Part shown: piece after piece, positions 15,292-22,833 of the stretch
Position numbering within the stretch: position 1 is the first letter of the stretch
Layout of the letters: each line of letters starts with the position of its first letter
Source: Colimorpha sp045640985
GTDB lineage: Bacteria > Bacteroidota > Bacteroidia > Bacteroidales > P3
Assembly: GCA_045640985.1 (NCBI GenBank)
Contig: JAZUFZ010000046.1
Coordinates: 1-30,537 of the forward strand
Direction: 5' to 3'
Length of the DNA: 30,537 nucleotides
Position numbers and translations under genes: made by a program
The notes under the pieces: generated by a model
What the model was told of the DNA's origin: nothing
Seen by the model: the letters and a program-made list of their open reading frames with translations, nothing else
Databases searched by the model: none

Positions 15292-17136
15292 ATGTGTGGA
15301 ATTGTAGGATATATCGGTCCCCGCGAGGCCTGGGAGGTCTTGATAAAGGGGCTTCATCGTTTGGAATACCGTGGCTATGACAGTGCCGGAGTGGCGCTGT
15401 GCAGGGGCTGTGACGAACTGGAAGTAATCAAGGCTAAGGGAAAGGTGCATCAGCTGGAGGCAGCCGCCTCGGGACGCTGCACCGAAGGTACGCTCGGAAT
15501 CGCCCATACCCGCTGGGCTACCCACGGAGAACCCAACGAGGTGAATGCCCATCCCCATGTGTCGCAGTCGGGAAGGCTCGCGCTGGTGCATAACGGCATT
15601 ATCGAGAACTACAAAAGTCTGAAGGCCCAGTTGGAGAAGGAGGGCCGCACCTTTAAGAGTCAGACCGATACCGAGGTGCTGGTGCAGCTGGTGGAATATG
15701 TGATGGAGACCGAAGGAGTAGGACTCTACGAGGCTGTGCAGCAGTCGCTGAAGACGGTGGAGGGAGCGTACGCCATAGCTGTGATCGACCGCACGAATCC
15801 TGACCAGCTGATAGCCGCCCGCAAGGGAAGTCCGCTGATCGTGGGCGTAGGCGATGGAGAGTTTCTGGTGGGAAGCGACGCCACGCCGATAGTAGAATAC
15901 ACCTCGAAGGTGGTGTATTTGAATGATGAGGAGATAGCCGTGCTCGACCGCAAGGAAGGCATGAAGGTGGTGAACCTGGGCGAGGTAGAGATACGGCCGA
16001 AGATATGCACGCTGAGTATGAACCTGGACCAGCTGGAGAAAGGCGGCTATGCCCATTTTATGCTCAAGGAGATCTACGAGCAGCCCGAGGCGCTGAAGAA
16101 CTGTATCAGCGGACGGCTCGACATAGAGGGCGAGGATGTGGTATTGAACGGCATAGCAGAGAACCGCGATAAGTTCCGCAATGCCCGCAGAATCGTGATA
16201 TGCGCGTGCGGCACGTCGTGGCATTCCGCCCTGATAGGAAAATATTTTATTGAGGAGGCCGCCGGCATTCCGGTGGATGTGGAATATGCGTCGGAATACC
16301 GCTACAGAAATCCGGTGATATATCCCGACGACATCGTGGTGGCGGTATCGCAGTCGGGCGAGACGGCGGACACGCTGGCAGCCATAGAACTGGCGAAGAG
16401 CCGCGGCGCGTTCGTGTATGGAATATGCAACGTGATAGGCTCCTCCATTCCGAGGGCAACCCACAGCGGCACCTATTTGCACGTAGGACCGGAGATCGGT
16501 GTGGCAAGTACCAAGGCCTTTACGGGTCAGGTGATTACCCTCTTTATGCTGGGTCTGAGCATAGCCAAGGCCAAGGGAACGCTGAACAGCGATATGTATC
16601 ACATGCTGGTAAGAGAGCTGTACGCGATACCGGAGAAGATGGTGTGGACGCTGGAACACAACAAAGGGGTGGCAGAATTTGCGAAGATGTTCACCTATTG
16701 CCGCAATGCAATCTTCATGGGTCGCGGCTATAACTATCCTGTAGCGCTGGAAGGTGCGCTGAAACTGAAGGAAATCAGTTATATCCATGCCGAGGGCTAT
16801 CCCGCAGCTGAGATGAAGCACGGTCCTATCGCGCTGATCGATGAGGAAATGCCTGTGGTGGTGATTGCCCCCAAACGTGGTCTCTACGACAAGATTGTGA
16901 GCAACATACAGGAAATCAAGTCGCGCAAGGGCAAGATTATCTCGATTGTGACCGAGGGAGACAAGACGGTGAAGGAGATGAGCGATTTCTGCTTTGAGAT
17001 ACCAGATACCCGCGACTGCTATGTGCCGCTGCTGGCAATCATACCGCTGCAGCTGCTGAGTTACTATGTGGCAGTAGAGAAAGGCCGCAACGTGGATCAG
17101 CCCCGCAATCTGGCGAAATCGGTAACGGTGGAGTAG
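15292..17136 (+). CDS. glmS: Glutamine-fructose-6-phosphate aminotransferase (isomerizing) GlmS
   Basis: GlmS converts fructose-6-phosphate and glutamine to glucosamine-6-phosphate, the first step toward UDP-N-acetylglucosamine for peptidoglycan and lipid A. The 614-aa product begins MCGIVGYIG, exposing the catalytic Cys2 of the glutaminase domain. That domain continues through RLEYRGYDSAG, THGEPNEVNAHPH and HNGIIENY. Two SIS sugar-isomerase domains follow, with ACGTSWHSALIGK and SQSGETADTL in the first, and GRGYNYPVALEGALKLKE and EMKHGPIALID in the second. The C-terminus LAKSVTVE is the usual one and length is normal. It has its own promoter and short leader, and begins the rightward, GC-richer half of the window. 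The long minus-strand open frame across it is a shadow. Confidence 0.99.
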   Translation: MCGIVGYIGPREAWEVLIKGLHRLEYRGYDSAGVALCRGCDELEVIKAKGKVHQLEAAASGRCTEGTLGIAHTRWATHGEPNEVNAHPHVSQSGRLALVHNGIIENYKSLKAQLEKEGRTFKSQTDTEVLVQLVEYVMETEGVGLYEAVQQSLKTVEGAYAIAVIDRTNPDQLIAARKGSPLIVGVGDGEFLVGSDATPIVEYTSKVVYLNDEEIAVLDRKEGMKVVNLGEVEIRPKICTLSMNLDQLEKGGYAHFMLKEIYEQPEALKNCISGRLDIEGEDVVLNGIAENRDKFRNARRIVICACGTSWHSALIGKYFIEEAAGIPVDVEYASEYRYRNPVIYPDDIVVAVSQSGETADTLAAIELAKSRGAFVYGICNVIGSSIPRATHSGTYLHVGPEIGVASTKAFTGQVITLFMLGLSIAKAKGTLNSDMYHMLVRELYAIPEKMVWTLEHNKGVAEFAKMFTYCRNAIFMGRGYNYPVALEGALKLKEISYIHAEGYPAAEMKHGPIALIDEEMPVVVIAPKRGLYDKIVSNIQEIKSRKGKIISIVTEGDKTVKEMSDFCFEIPDTRDCYVPLLAIIPLQLLSYYVAVEKGRNVDQPRNLAKSVTVE

Positions 17137-17143
17137 GAGTGAG

Positions 17144-17319
17144 GGGTTTAAGGAGTCAAAGGGTCAAAGAGTCAAAGGGTCAAAGAGTCAAAAAGAGTTT
17201 AAGGGGTTAAGGAGTTTAAGAGGTTTTGGAACTTGGAACTTTGAACTTGAAACTTTGAAACTTGGAACTTGAAACTTGGAACCTGAAACTTGGAACCTGG
17301 AACTTTGGAACTTGAAACT
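17144..17319 (+). repeat. Degenerate short-period repeats filling the glmS-ROK spacer
   Basis: Three blocks follow one another. The first is a GGTTTAAGGAG-like unit that surrounds 8-nt GTCAAAGG/GTCAAAGA units (about 17155-17193). The second is TTTAAGG/TTTAAGAGG (about 17197-17225). The third is alternating GGAACTT and GAAACTT/GAACCT 7-mers (about 17228-17319). The array stops about 17 bp before the ROK start codon. No terminator or promoter is recognisable in the 200-bp spacer. Confidence 0.8.
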
Positions 17320-17336
17320 AAAAAAACGCAAAGAAT

Positions 17337-18329
17337 ATGAATTATACGATAGGCATAGATATCGGAGGAACGAATACCGATATCGGACTGGTAAGAGAAG
17401 ACGGGAAGATTGTGGCGAAACGCAATATCCCGACGAATCAATATACAGAGGTGGACCCATACGTGAGGGACATTATGAGCAGGATAGAGGAACTGCTGGG
17501 TTATGAGGGTGGCGTAGAAGTGGATGGTATAGGCATAGGAGCCCCGAACGGGAACTTCTATACGAACTGTATCGAGAATGCGCCGAACCTTACGATCAAG
17601 GGCCGGCTGGACTTCGGTGAGGCTTTCGGAAAATATACGAAACTGCCGGTAGTGCTTTCAAACGACGCAAACGCGGCTGCCTACGGAGAACTTATCTACG
17701 GCGGCGCGCGCGGAGGCTCGGGAAAGAAGCGGTTAGACAACTTCATTATGTTCACCCTCGGAACGGGAGTGGGAAGCGGTATCGTGCTGGACGGAAAACT
17801 GGTTCACGGCTCCACGGGATGTGCAGGAGAACTGGGACACAGTATCCTGATACCCGACGGCAGACAGTGTTCCTGCGGCCGTAAGGGATGTCTGGAAACT
17901 TATACCTCGGCACGAGGCATAGTACAGACCTACAGAGAACTGCGCGCAGAAAATCCCTATCCCGAGCAGATAGGCGAGGGGTGGATAGGTCCGGAGGTGC
18001 CCGACAGCGAGATTACCTGCAAGATGATAGGCGACGCAGCCCATAAAGGCGACCCGATAGCCCTCAAGACGTGGGAGCAGACTGGCTGGTGGCTGGGAAT
18101 AGCTATGGCAAATGCCGTAACGTTCTCCGCTCCGCAGGCGCTGTTTCTGATGGGAGGCCCGGCACAGGTAGGAGAGCCCCTGCTCAAACCCCTGCGCGAG
18201 TCGTTTGAGGAACATCTGCTGAATATCTTCCAGGGAACCTGTGATATCAGAGTATCGGAACTGAAAGCCAACGAAGTAGCTATCCTCGGAGCCGCCGCTC
18301 TGGTAAAGATGAAAGGTGTGGAGCGTTGA
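17337..18329 (+). CDS. ROK-family sugar kinase, probable glucokinase
   Basis: The 330-aa protein has the ROK ATP-binding loop GIDIGGTNTDIGL (6-18). The catalytic Asp110 lies in LSNDANAAAYGE, and the phosphate-binding LGTGVGSGIV is at 141-150. The ROK zinc site is GELGHS (His168) with CSCGRKGCLE (Cys178, Cys180, Cys185). It phosphorylates a hexose in the cytoplasm; glucose is the most likely substrate, and other ROK members use N-acetylglucosamine, mannose or fructose. There is no N-terminal helix-turn-helix, so it is a kinase and not a ROK repressor. It lies downstream of glmS, which could hint at amino-sugar metabolism, but the repeat-filled spacer makes cotranscription uncertain. Its stop overlaps the cutC start (TTGA). 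Confidence 0.93.
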   Translation: MNYTIGIDIGGTNTDIGLVREDGKIVAKRNIPTNQYTEVDPYVRDIMSRIEELLGYEGGVEVDGIGIGAPNGNFYTNCIENAPNLTIKGRLDFGEAFGKYTKLPVVLSNDANAAAYGELIYGGARGGSGKKRLDNFIMFTLGTGVGSGIVLDGKLVHGSTGCAGELGHSILIPDGRQCSCGRKGCLETYTSARGIVQTYRELRAENPYPEQIGEGWIGPEVPDSEITCKMIGDAAHKGDPIALKTWEQTGWWLGIAMANAVTFSAPQALFLMGGPAQVGEPLLKPLRESFEEHLLNIFQGTCDIRVSELKANEVAILGAAALVKMKGVER

Positions 18330-19042
18330 ACGTGGAGCAGGAAAAGAGAATACAGTCAGACGCAGTGGAGATAGAGATCTGTGCCGCCTCGAAAGTGTCG
18401 CTCGAAAATGCCAGGGCAGGAGGAGCAGAAAGGGTAGAAGTGTGCAGAAATCTGGAGGTGGGCGGACTTACCCCCGATATGGACACGGTGGCGTATAGCA
18501 TAGCGCTCGGGCTGCGAACCCGTGTGCTGATACGGCCCCGCGAGGGCGATTTCGTGTATTCCGAGGCAGAATACCAGCAGATACTGGAGGATATCTGGTG
18601 CTGCAGGCAGTTGGGCGCCGAGGCCGTGGTGGTGGGATTTCTGAATCCCGACGGAACGATAGACGAGAAGCGCACCCGCGAATGTGTGGCAAAGGCACGC
18701 CCGATGGAGGTTACCTTCCACAGAGCCTTTGACGAATCCACAGAGAAAGGACTGGAAAAACTGATAGACTGCGGAGTGGCGAAACTGCTGACCTCGGGTC
18801 AGAAACCTACCGCCCTCGAAGGAATGGAGACCCTCAGCCGGCTGGTAGAGGAGAGCCGTGGCAGGATAGGAATCATCGCCGCTTCAGGCGTGAGACCGGA
18901 GAACGTGGCACAGATTATGGAAGTAACCGGAGTGAGGGAAGTGCACGGCTCGTGCAAGGAACCGACCCCGGAAGGAGGTATGGAAACCTCAACGGAAGAG
19001 GTGAAGGAACTGATGAGAACGGTGAGAGGGTTTATGGTTTAG
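18326..19042 (+). CDS. cutC: CutC family protein
   Basis: The 238-aa product shows the CutC TIM-barrel signatures: IEICAASKVSLENARAGGAERVEVC near the N-terminus (about 16-40), GGLTPD (about 46-51), VLIRPREGDFVYS (about 67-79), VTFHRAFDE (about 128-136) and LLTSGQ (about 152-157). A GIIAASGV-type strand (about 177-184) and VHGSCKE follow. The family was first linked to copper tolerance, but its reaction is not settled. The start taken is a TTG at 18326 that shares bases with the ROK stop; no ATG precedes the conserved core, so this or a nearby alternative start codon must be used. Its last codons (Gly-Phe-Met-Val-stop) are encoded by the first units of the repeat array that fills the next spacer. 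Confidence 0.92.
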   Translation: MNVEQEKRIQSDAVEIEICAASKVSLENARAGGAERVEVCRNLEVGGLTPDMDTVAYSIALGLRTRVLIRPREGDFVYSEAEYQQILEDIWCCRQLGAEAVVVGFLNPDGTIDEKRTRECVAKARPMEVTFHRAFDESTEKGLEKLIDCGVAKLLTSGQKPTALEGMETLSRLVEESRGRIGIIAASGVRPENVAQIMEVTGVREVHGSCKEPTPEGGMETSTEEVKELMRTVRGFMV

Positions 19043-19138
19043 GGTTTATGGTTTAAGGTTTAGGGTTTAAGTGGTTTAAGAGGTTTAAGTGGTTTAAGAG
19101 GTTAAGAGTTTAGGGACTTGAAACTTTGGAACCTGGAG
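19030..19138 (+). repeat. Degenerate short-period repeats at the cutC end and in the following spacer
   Basis: The array opens with 7-nt TTTAGGG/TTTATGG units (19030-19070). It continues with GGTTTAAGTGGTTTAAGAGG units (about 19070-19110) and ends with ACTTGAAACTTTGGAACCTGG (about 19117-19137). The order of blocks matches that in the spacer at 17144-17319. It begins inside cutC and ends about 38 bp before the next start codon. Confidence 0.8.
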
Positions 19139-19175
19139 CTGAGTGGGATTTTAGGGATTACAAAAAAAGAATAAA

Positions 19176-21671
19176 ATGATGAACAAACTGAAGACAGGAG
19201 TCCTGATGATGCTCGTACTGATGATGACGGGATGCGGGAAACATTTTATTACAGACCGGAACTACCGTAAGCAGGTAGAAAAGGATTTCGCAGGGCGGGA
19301 GGCACTTCTGCCCGAGATGCGGCTGGACAGCCTTACCCGCGAGGAGCGCGAGGCTATGGAATTTCTGTATGCCTATATGCCCTACAGCGATCTGGCGGAC
19401 TATGAGCCGGAGTTCTTCCTGGAACAGGTACGCTATGCCTTAGCCACCCGTGAGGAGTTCGGCTGGAATGTTCCCGAGGATGTGTTCAGGCATTTCGTGC
19501 TGGTATATAGGGTGAACAACGAAGACCTCGATACCGCCCGTATGCTGATGTTCCACGAACTGAAGGACCGCGTGAAAGGACTGACGATGGAAGAGGCAGC
19601 CCTGGAGGTGAACCACTGGTGCCACGAACATGTGGCCTACCGAGCCGCCGATATCAGAACCTCAGCCCCGCTCGCCACGATGAGGACTTCGCTGGGACGC
19701 TGCGGCGAGGAAAGTACCTTTGCGGTAACAGCCTTGCGGGCAGTAGGAATCCCCGCCCGGCAATGCTATACCCCCCGCTGGGCCCATTGCGACGATAACC
19801 ATGCGTGGGTGGAAGTGTGGATAGACGGCACGTGGAAGTTCCTCGGAGCCTGTGAGCCGGACCCACGGCTCGATATGGGCTGGTTCGCCGTACCGAGTAC
19901 CCGCTGTATGATGGTACACACCAAAGCCTTCGGCCGTTATCACGGCAACGAAGAGGTGGTGAAGGAGACGTCTCTTTATAGTGAGCTGAACCTGCTGGAA
20001 CATTATGCCCCGACAGCGAGAATAACCGTAGCGGTGCTGGACGAGAAAGAACAGGCCGTAAAAGGAGCGCATGTGATGTTCAAACTCTATAACTACGCAG
20101 AATATTATACCCTCGCGGATATCCTGACCGATGAGGAAGGCAAGGCCAGCCTGACCACAGGACTGGGCGATCTGCTGGTCTGGGCTACCGACGGGGAACA
20201 TTATAACTACAGAAAGATGGACGTGAGAAAGGAAAAGGAAATCACGATCTATCTTACCCGTGAGGCAGGGCAGGCGTATGTGGAGGATCTGACGATTGTT
20301 CCTCCCGTTGCAGGAGAGGCAAAAGTGAGCCCTACCCCGGAGGAACTCGAGAGAAACGCCAGCCGTATAGCCTACGAAGATTCCCTCCGCGAGGCCTATA
20401 TGGCGACGTTCCAGAACTACACTCTGAAGGAAAACCAGAACCTTACCCCCGAACAGGCCGCGGATATTATGAAGCGGAGTGAAGGAAACTATAAGGAAAT
20501 CTCCACTTTCCTGAACAATCATACGGAGAAGGTCCCGGGACTGTATCTGTACGATTATATGATGTCGTACAGCGACAAGGACCTCCGTGACATAGAAGCC
20601 CGGATGCTGGAGGCACACCTTACTTTCTATGACGGGAAGTACCCGCTGGAAGTGTGGAAGAAAGGCCTTATGCCCGCCCGCATCAGCAACGAACTGGTAA
20701 GGGACTGGAGAGGTCTGAAAGAGATAAAGACCATAAGGACAGATGATACAGGAAACTACTATAACTGTCCGATATCCCCTCTTGGGGTAGCGAAACTGGG
20801 CGTAGCAGACCCCCACAGCCGGGATATCTATTTCGTAGCAGCTAACCGTGCGACGGGAACTCCCGCTTATCTGGACAATGCAACCAATACAATATATATA
20901 TGGAACGGGCGCGTATGGGAGAAAGTGCAGTTTGAAGGAAATTCCGGAGGTATGACGCAGAAACTGACCCTGACCTATGCGGGAAAAGACCCCGAAGTGC
21001 CGGTATATTATCCCCATTTCACGCTCCAGAAATACGAAAACGGAACGTTTGTGAGTTTCGACTTTGAGGGCGACCCGAGAATGGAACGCTTCCCCGCAGA
21101 AATAGCGGTAGAACCGGGGTATTACTGTCTGAGTACCGGCAGAAGACTGGAAGACGGAAGTGTGCTTTCGAGAATGGAATTCTTCACCATAGAGAAAGAT
21201 GCCCCCTGTAGTATGCCTATAGTGCTGCGGTCAGGAGAGACCGGAACTCTGGATGGTCAGCCAAGACTTGATGCCGATATGGAGATATATGAAAATCTTG
21301 CCACGCTGGAGGATTATGCGGGAGAATCGGGTATGCTGTTCTGTTTCCTCGGGGACTGGAGAGAGCCCTCCAAGCACCTCGTGAAAGAGCTGCAGGCCCT
21401 GCAGAAAGAGTGGAAAGCCTGGGGCGGAATGACCTATCTCGTGGCCCCCAGAGAAGCAGGAGCCGAGGTCCAGCAACTGGTAAATACCGACTATATCGCG
21501 GCCGGTCCCCATAACGGGATGGAAAACAGAATAAGCAGGATCCTGAATGAAGACATAAAAGGCGACTATCCTTGGGTGGTTCTGGTGAACAGGCGGGGCG
21601 AGGTACTTTTCTCGCATCACGGCTACCGGATAGGTCTGGCAGAAATGATATTAAGTAAAGCGGCGAAATGA
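19176..21671 (+). CDS. Lipoprotein with transglutaminase-like domain and thioredoxin-like C-terminus
   Basis: The 831-aa product starts with a lipoprotein signal peptide (LMMTGC, lipidated Cys20), so it is probably anchored in the envelope facing the periplasm or outside. A transglutaminase-like papain-fold domain follows at about 110-235. Its likely catalytic residues are Cys176 (LGRCGEEST) and His209 (DDNHAWVEVW), with an acidic third residue in GACEPDPRLD. In this family such domains may act as proteases or cross-linkers of surface proteins. Around 275-365 there is a carboxypeptidase-like beta domain (VKGAHVMFKLYN to KEITIYL). The last 120 residues resemble a thioredoxin fold (GMLFCFLGDWREPSKHLVKEL to PWVVLVNRRGEVLF) without a CXXC. 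The stop overlaps the next start (ATGA). Substrate unknown. Confidence 0.85.
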   Translation: MMNKLKTGVLMMLVLMMTGCGKHFITDRNYRKQVEKDFAGREALLPEMRLDSLTREEREAMEFLYAYMPYSDLADYEPEFFLEQVRYALATREEFGWNVPEDVFRHFVLVYRVNNEDLDTARMLMFHELKDRVKGLTMEEAALEVNHWCHEHVAYRAADIRTSAPLATMRTSLGRCGEESTFAVTALRAVGIPARQCYTPRWAHCDDNHAWVEVWIDGTWKFLGACEPDPRLDMGWFAVPSTRCMMVHTKAFGRYHGNEEVVKETSLYSELNLLEHYAPTARITVAVLDEKEQAVKGAHVMFKLYNYAEYYTLADILTDEEGKASLTTGLGDLLVWATDGEHYNYRKMDVRKEKEITIYLTREAGQAYVEDLTIVPPVAGEAKVSPTPEELERNASRIAYEDSLREAYMATFQNYTLKENQNLTPEQAADIMKRSEGNYKEISTFLNNHTEKVPGLYLYDYMMSYSDKDLRDIEARMLEAHLTFYDGKYPLEVWKKGLMPARISNELVRDWRGLKEIKTIRTDDTGNYYNCPISPLGVAKLGVADPHSRDIYFVAANRATGTPAYLDNATNTIYIWNGRVWEKVQFEGNSGGMTQKLTLTYAGKDPEVPVYYPHFTLQKYENGTFVSFDFEGDPRMERFPAEIAVEPGYYCLSTGRRLEDGSVLSRMEFFTIEKDAPCSMPIVLRSGETGTLDGQPRLDADMEIYENLATLEDYAGESGMLFCFLGDWREPSKHLVKELQALQKEWKAWGGMTYLVAPREAGAEVQQLVNTDYIAAGPHNGMENRISRILNEDIKGDYPWVVLVNRRGEVLFSHHGYRIGLAEMILSKAAK

Positions 21672-22486
21672 GACAGAAATTCAAGATAGGGTTACTGGTG
21701 TTCCTTATGGGATGTACTTTCGGGTTGAAAGCCCAGGAGAATCCGTTTGTGGATCTCTTCAAGCCGATAGGGTTCATCGGCGGATTTCCGACCAGCGAAA
21801 GCCCCACAGCCGACAACTTCGAGTTGAAGTTCCAGTATAGCGTAGCCCTCAATCTGTGGCACAATATAGGCGGCAGACATTGGAACGGATTTTTCGGCTA
21901 TACGCAGGTCTCCCTCTGGGATTTCTTCGCAGAGTCCTCTCCCTTCCGCGACAATATGTTTATGCCCGGTATCTACTGCAGCCATCATTTCTCCTTTCAC
22001 GAAAACGGGAAACCCAGAGATGAACTCCTTCTTGCCGTAGAACACCGGTCCAACGGAAAGACAGGAATGGCCTCCCGGTCCCTGAACGCCCTTGTGGCAA
22101 GTTACAGTAGGGATATCCGGGAGAGTGGCCTTACCCTTCAGGGGGCGCTCCGCTGGGGGACCGGTCATCTTTATGACGGAGATCCTGTATCGAGACGGAT
22201 ACTGACCCATAACCTCGGCTATATGGCTCTGGGAGCTACCTGGCATACGTCGGACGACAAGTGGGCATTCCATACGGTCTTCATACCGCTGTTTCATCAT
22301 CAGGGGGCAAACCTGCATCTCGAAGCCACCTGGAAAGTCTGCAGACGGGACGATTTTCCCAGATTGTGTCTGCAGTATCATTACGGCTATGATGAGGTAA
22401 TGCTGGACTGCAGAGGCGACCGGGGACCCACTTCCTATCTGAGATTCGGTTTTGTAATTAACCCCCATTATACACTGTTCCCATGA
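21668..22486 (+). CDS. pldA: Outer-membrane phospholipase A (PldA family)
   Basis: The 272-aa precursor has an N-terminal signal peptide, probably cleaved near LKAQ-EN. PldA signatures are clear: GYTQVSLWDFF (78-87), SSPFRDNMFMPGIY (90-103) and EHRSNGKTGMASRSLN (125-140). His126, Ser128 and Asn140 have the same spacing as His142, Ser144 and Asn156 of the Escherichia coli enzyme. Alternating polar and hydrophobic strands support a 12-stranded barrel. The enzyme hydrolyses acyl chains of phospholipids that have moved to the outer leaflet, using calcium and dimerisation. It is joined by ATGA overlaps to the transglutaminase-like lipoprotein gene before it and the small gene after it, so the three probably form one translationally coupled unit. 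Confidence 0.93.
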   Translation: MRQKFKIGLLVFLMGCTFGLKAQENPFVDLFKPIGFIGGFPTSESPTADNFELKFQYSVALNLWHNIGGRHWNGFFGYTQVSLWDFFAESSPFRDNMFMPGIYCSHHFSFHENGKPRDELLLAVEHRSNGKTGMASRSLNALVASYSRDIRESGLTLQGALRWGTGHLYDGDPVSRRILTHNLGYMALGATWHTSDDKWAFHTVFIPLFHHQGANLHLEATWKVCRRDDFPRLCLQYHYGYDEVMLDCRGDRGPTSYLRFGFVINPHYTLFP

Positions 22487-22785
22487 AAAAAGTAAGGATA
22501 AAAGCCCTCCGGCAGACCCTCCACAGCGACCTGATGGCGCAGTACGAAAACCCTATCCAGCACGCCTGTGATGTAACTGCAGGGCAGGAATGGATAAGCA
22601 TAGACGGCCAGAGACCCGACACCCTCTGTGAGAGTGCCTGGATGTGTATGGAGACCTTTGTGCAGGAACTCGCCTGCGGAGGCGGAAATTTCTACGACGG
22701 ATGGATGAAAAACCCTCATAGCGCTATGATCAGCTGCAACGACGGCTTCCGCCCCGTCAGTTTCTATCTGGAAACAATAGAATAA
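22483..22785 (+). CDS. Small TIGR04076-like protein
   Basis: This 100-aa protein matches my recollection of the TIGR04076 family. It starts with a basic beta strand (KKVRIKAL), then HACDVTAGQEWIS (about 27-39), LCESAWMCMETFVQELACGGG (about 48-68) and an ending of CNDGFRPVSFYLETIE. Members are about 80-110 residues long and of unknown function. Several cysteines (28, 49, 55, 65 and 85) could bind a metal. There is no signal peptide, so unlike its two coupled neighbours it is probably cytoplasmic. The start overlaps the stop of pldA (ATGA). Confidence 0.8.
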   Translation: MKKVRIKALRQTLHSDLMAQYENPIQHACDVTAGQEWISIDGQRPDTLCESAWMCMETFVQELACGGGNFYDGWMKNPHSAMISCNDGFRPVSFYLETIE

Positions 22786-22833
22786 AAGACAAGAGAAAAA
22801 TAATTAATAAAGAGTAAATAAAAAAAACAGACT

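Noticed and set aside
15139..16821. 560-codon minus-strand reading frame opposite glmS
   Set aside because: It lies antisense to an unmistakable glmS, is rich in His, Leu and Arg as expected for a shadow frame, and has no recognisable domain.
19030..19070. Telomere-like TTTAGGG repeats
   Set aside because: The resemblance to plant telomere units is coincidental. The units are degenerate and part of the bacterial spacer repeat class also found at 17144.
19662..21017. 451-codon minus-strand reading frame opposite the transglutaminase-like lipoprotein gene
   Set aside because: Shadow of a well-supported gene on the plus strand; no motif seen.
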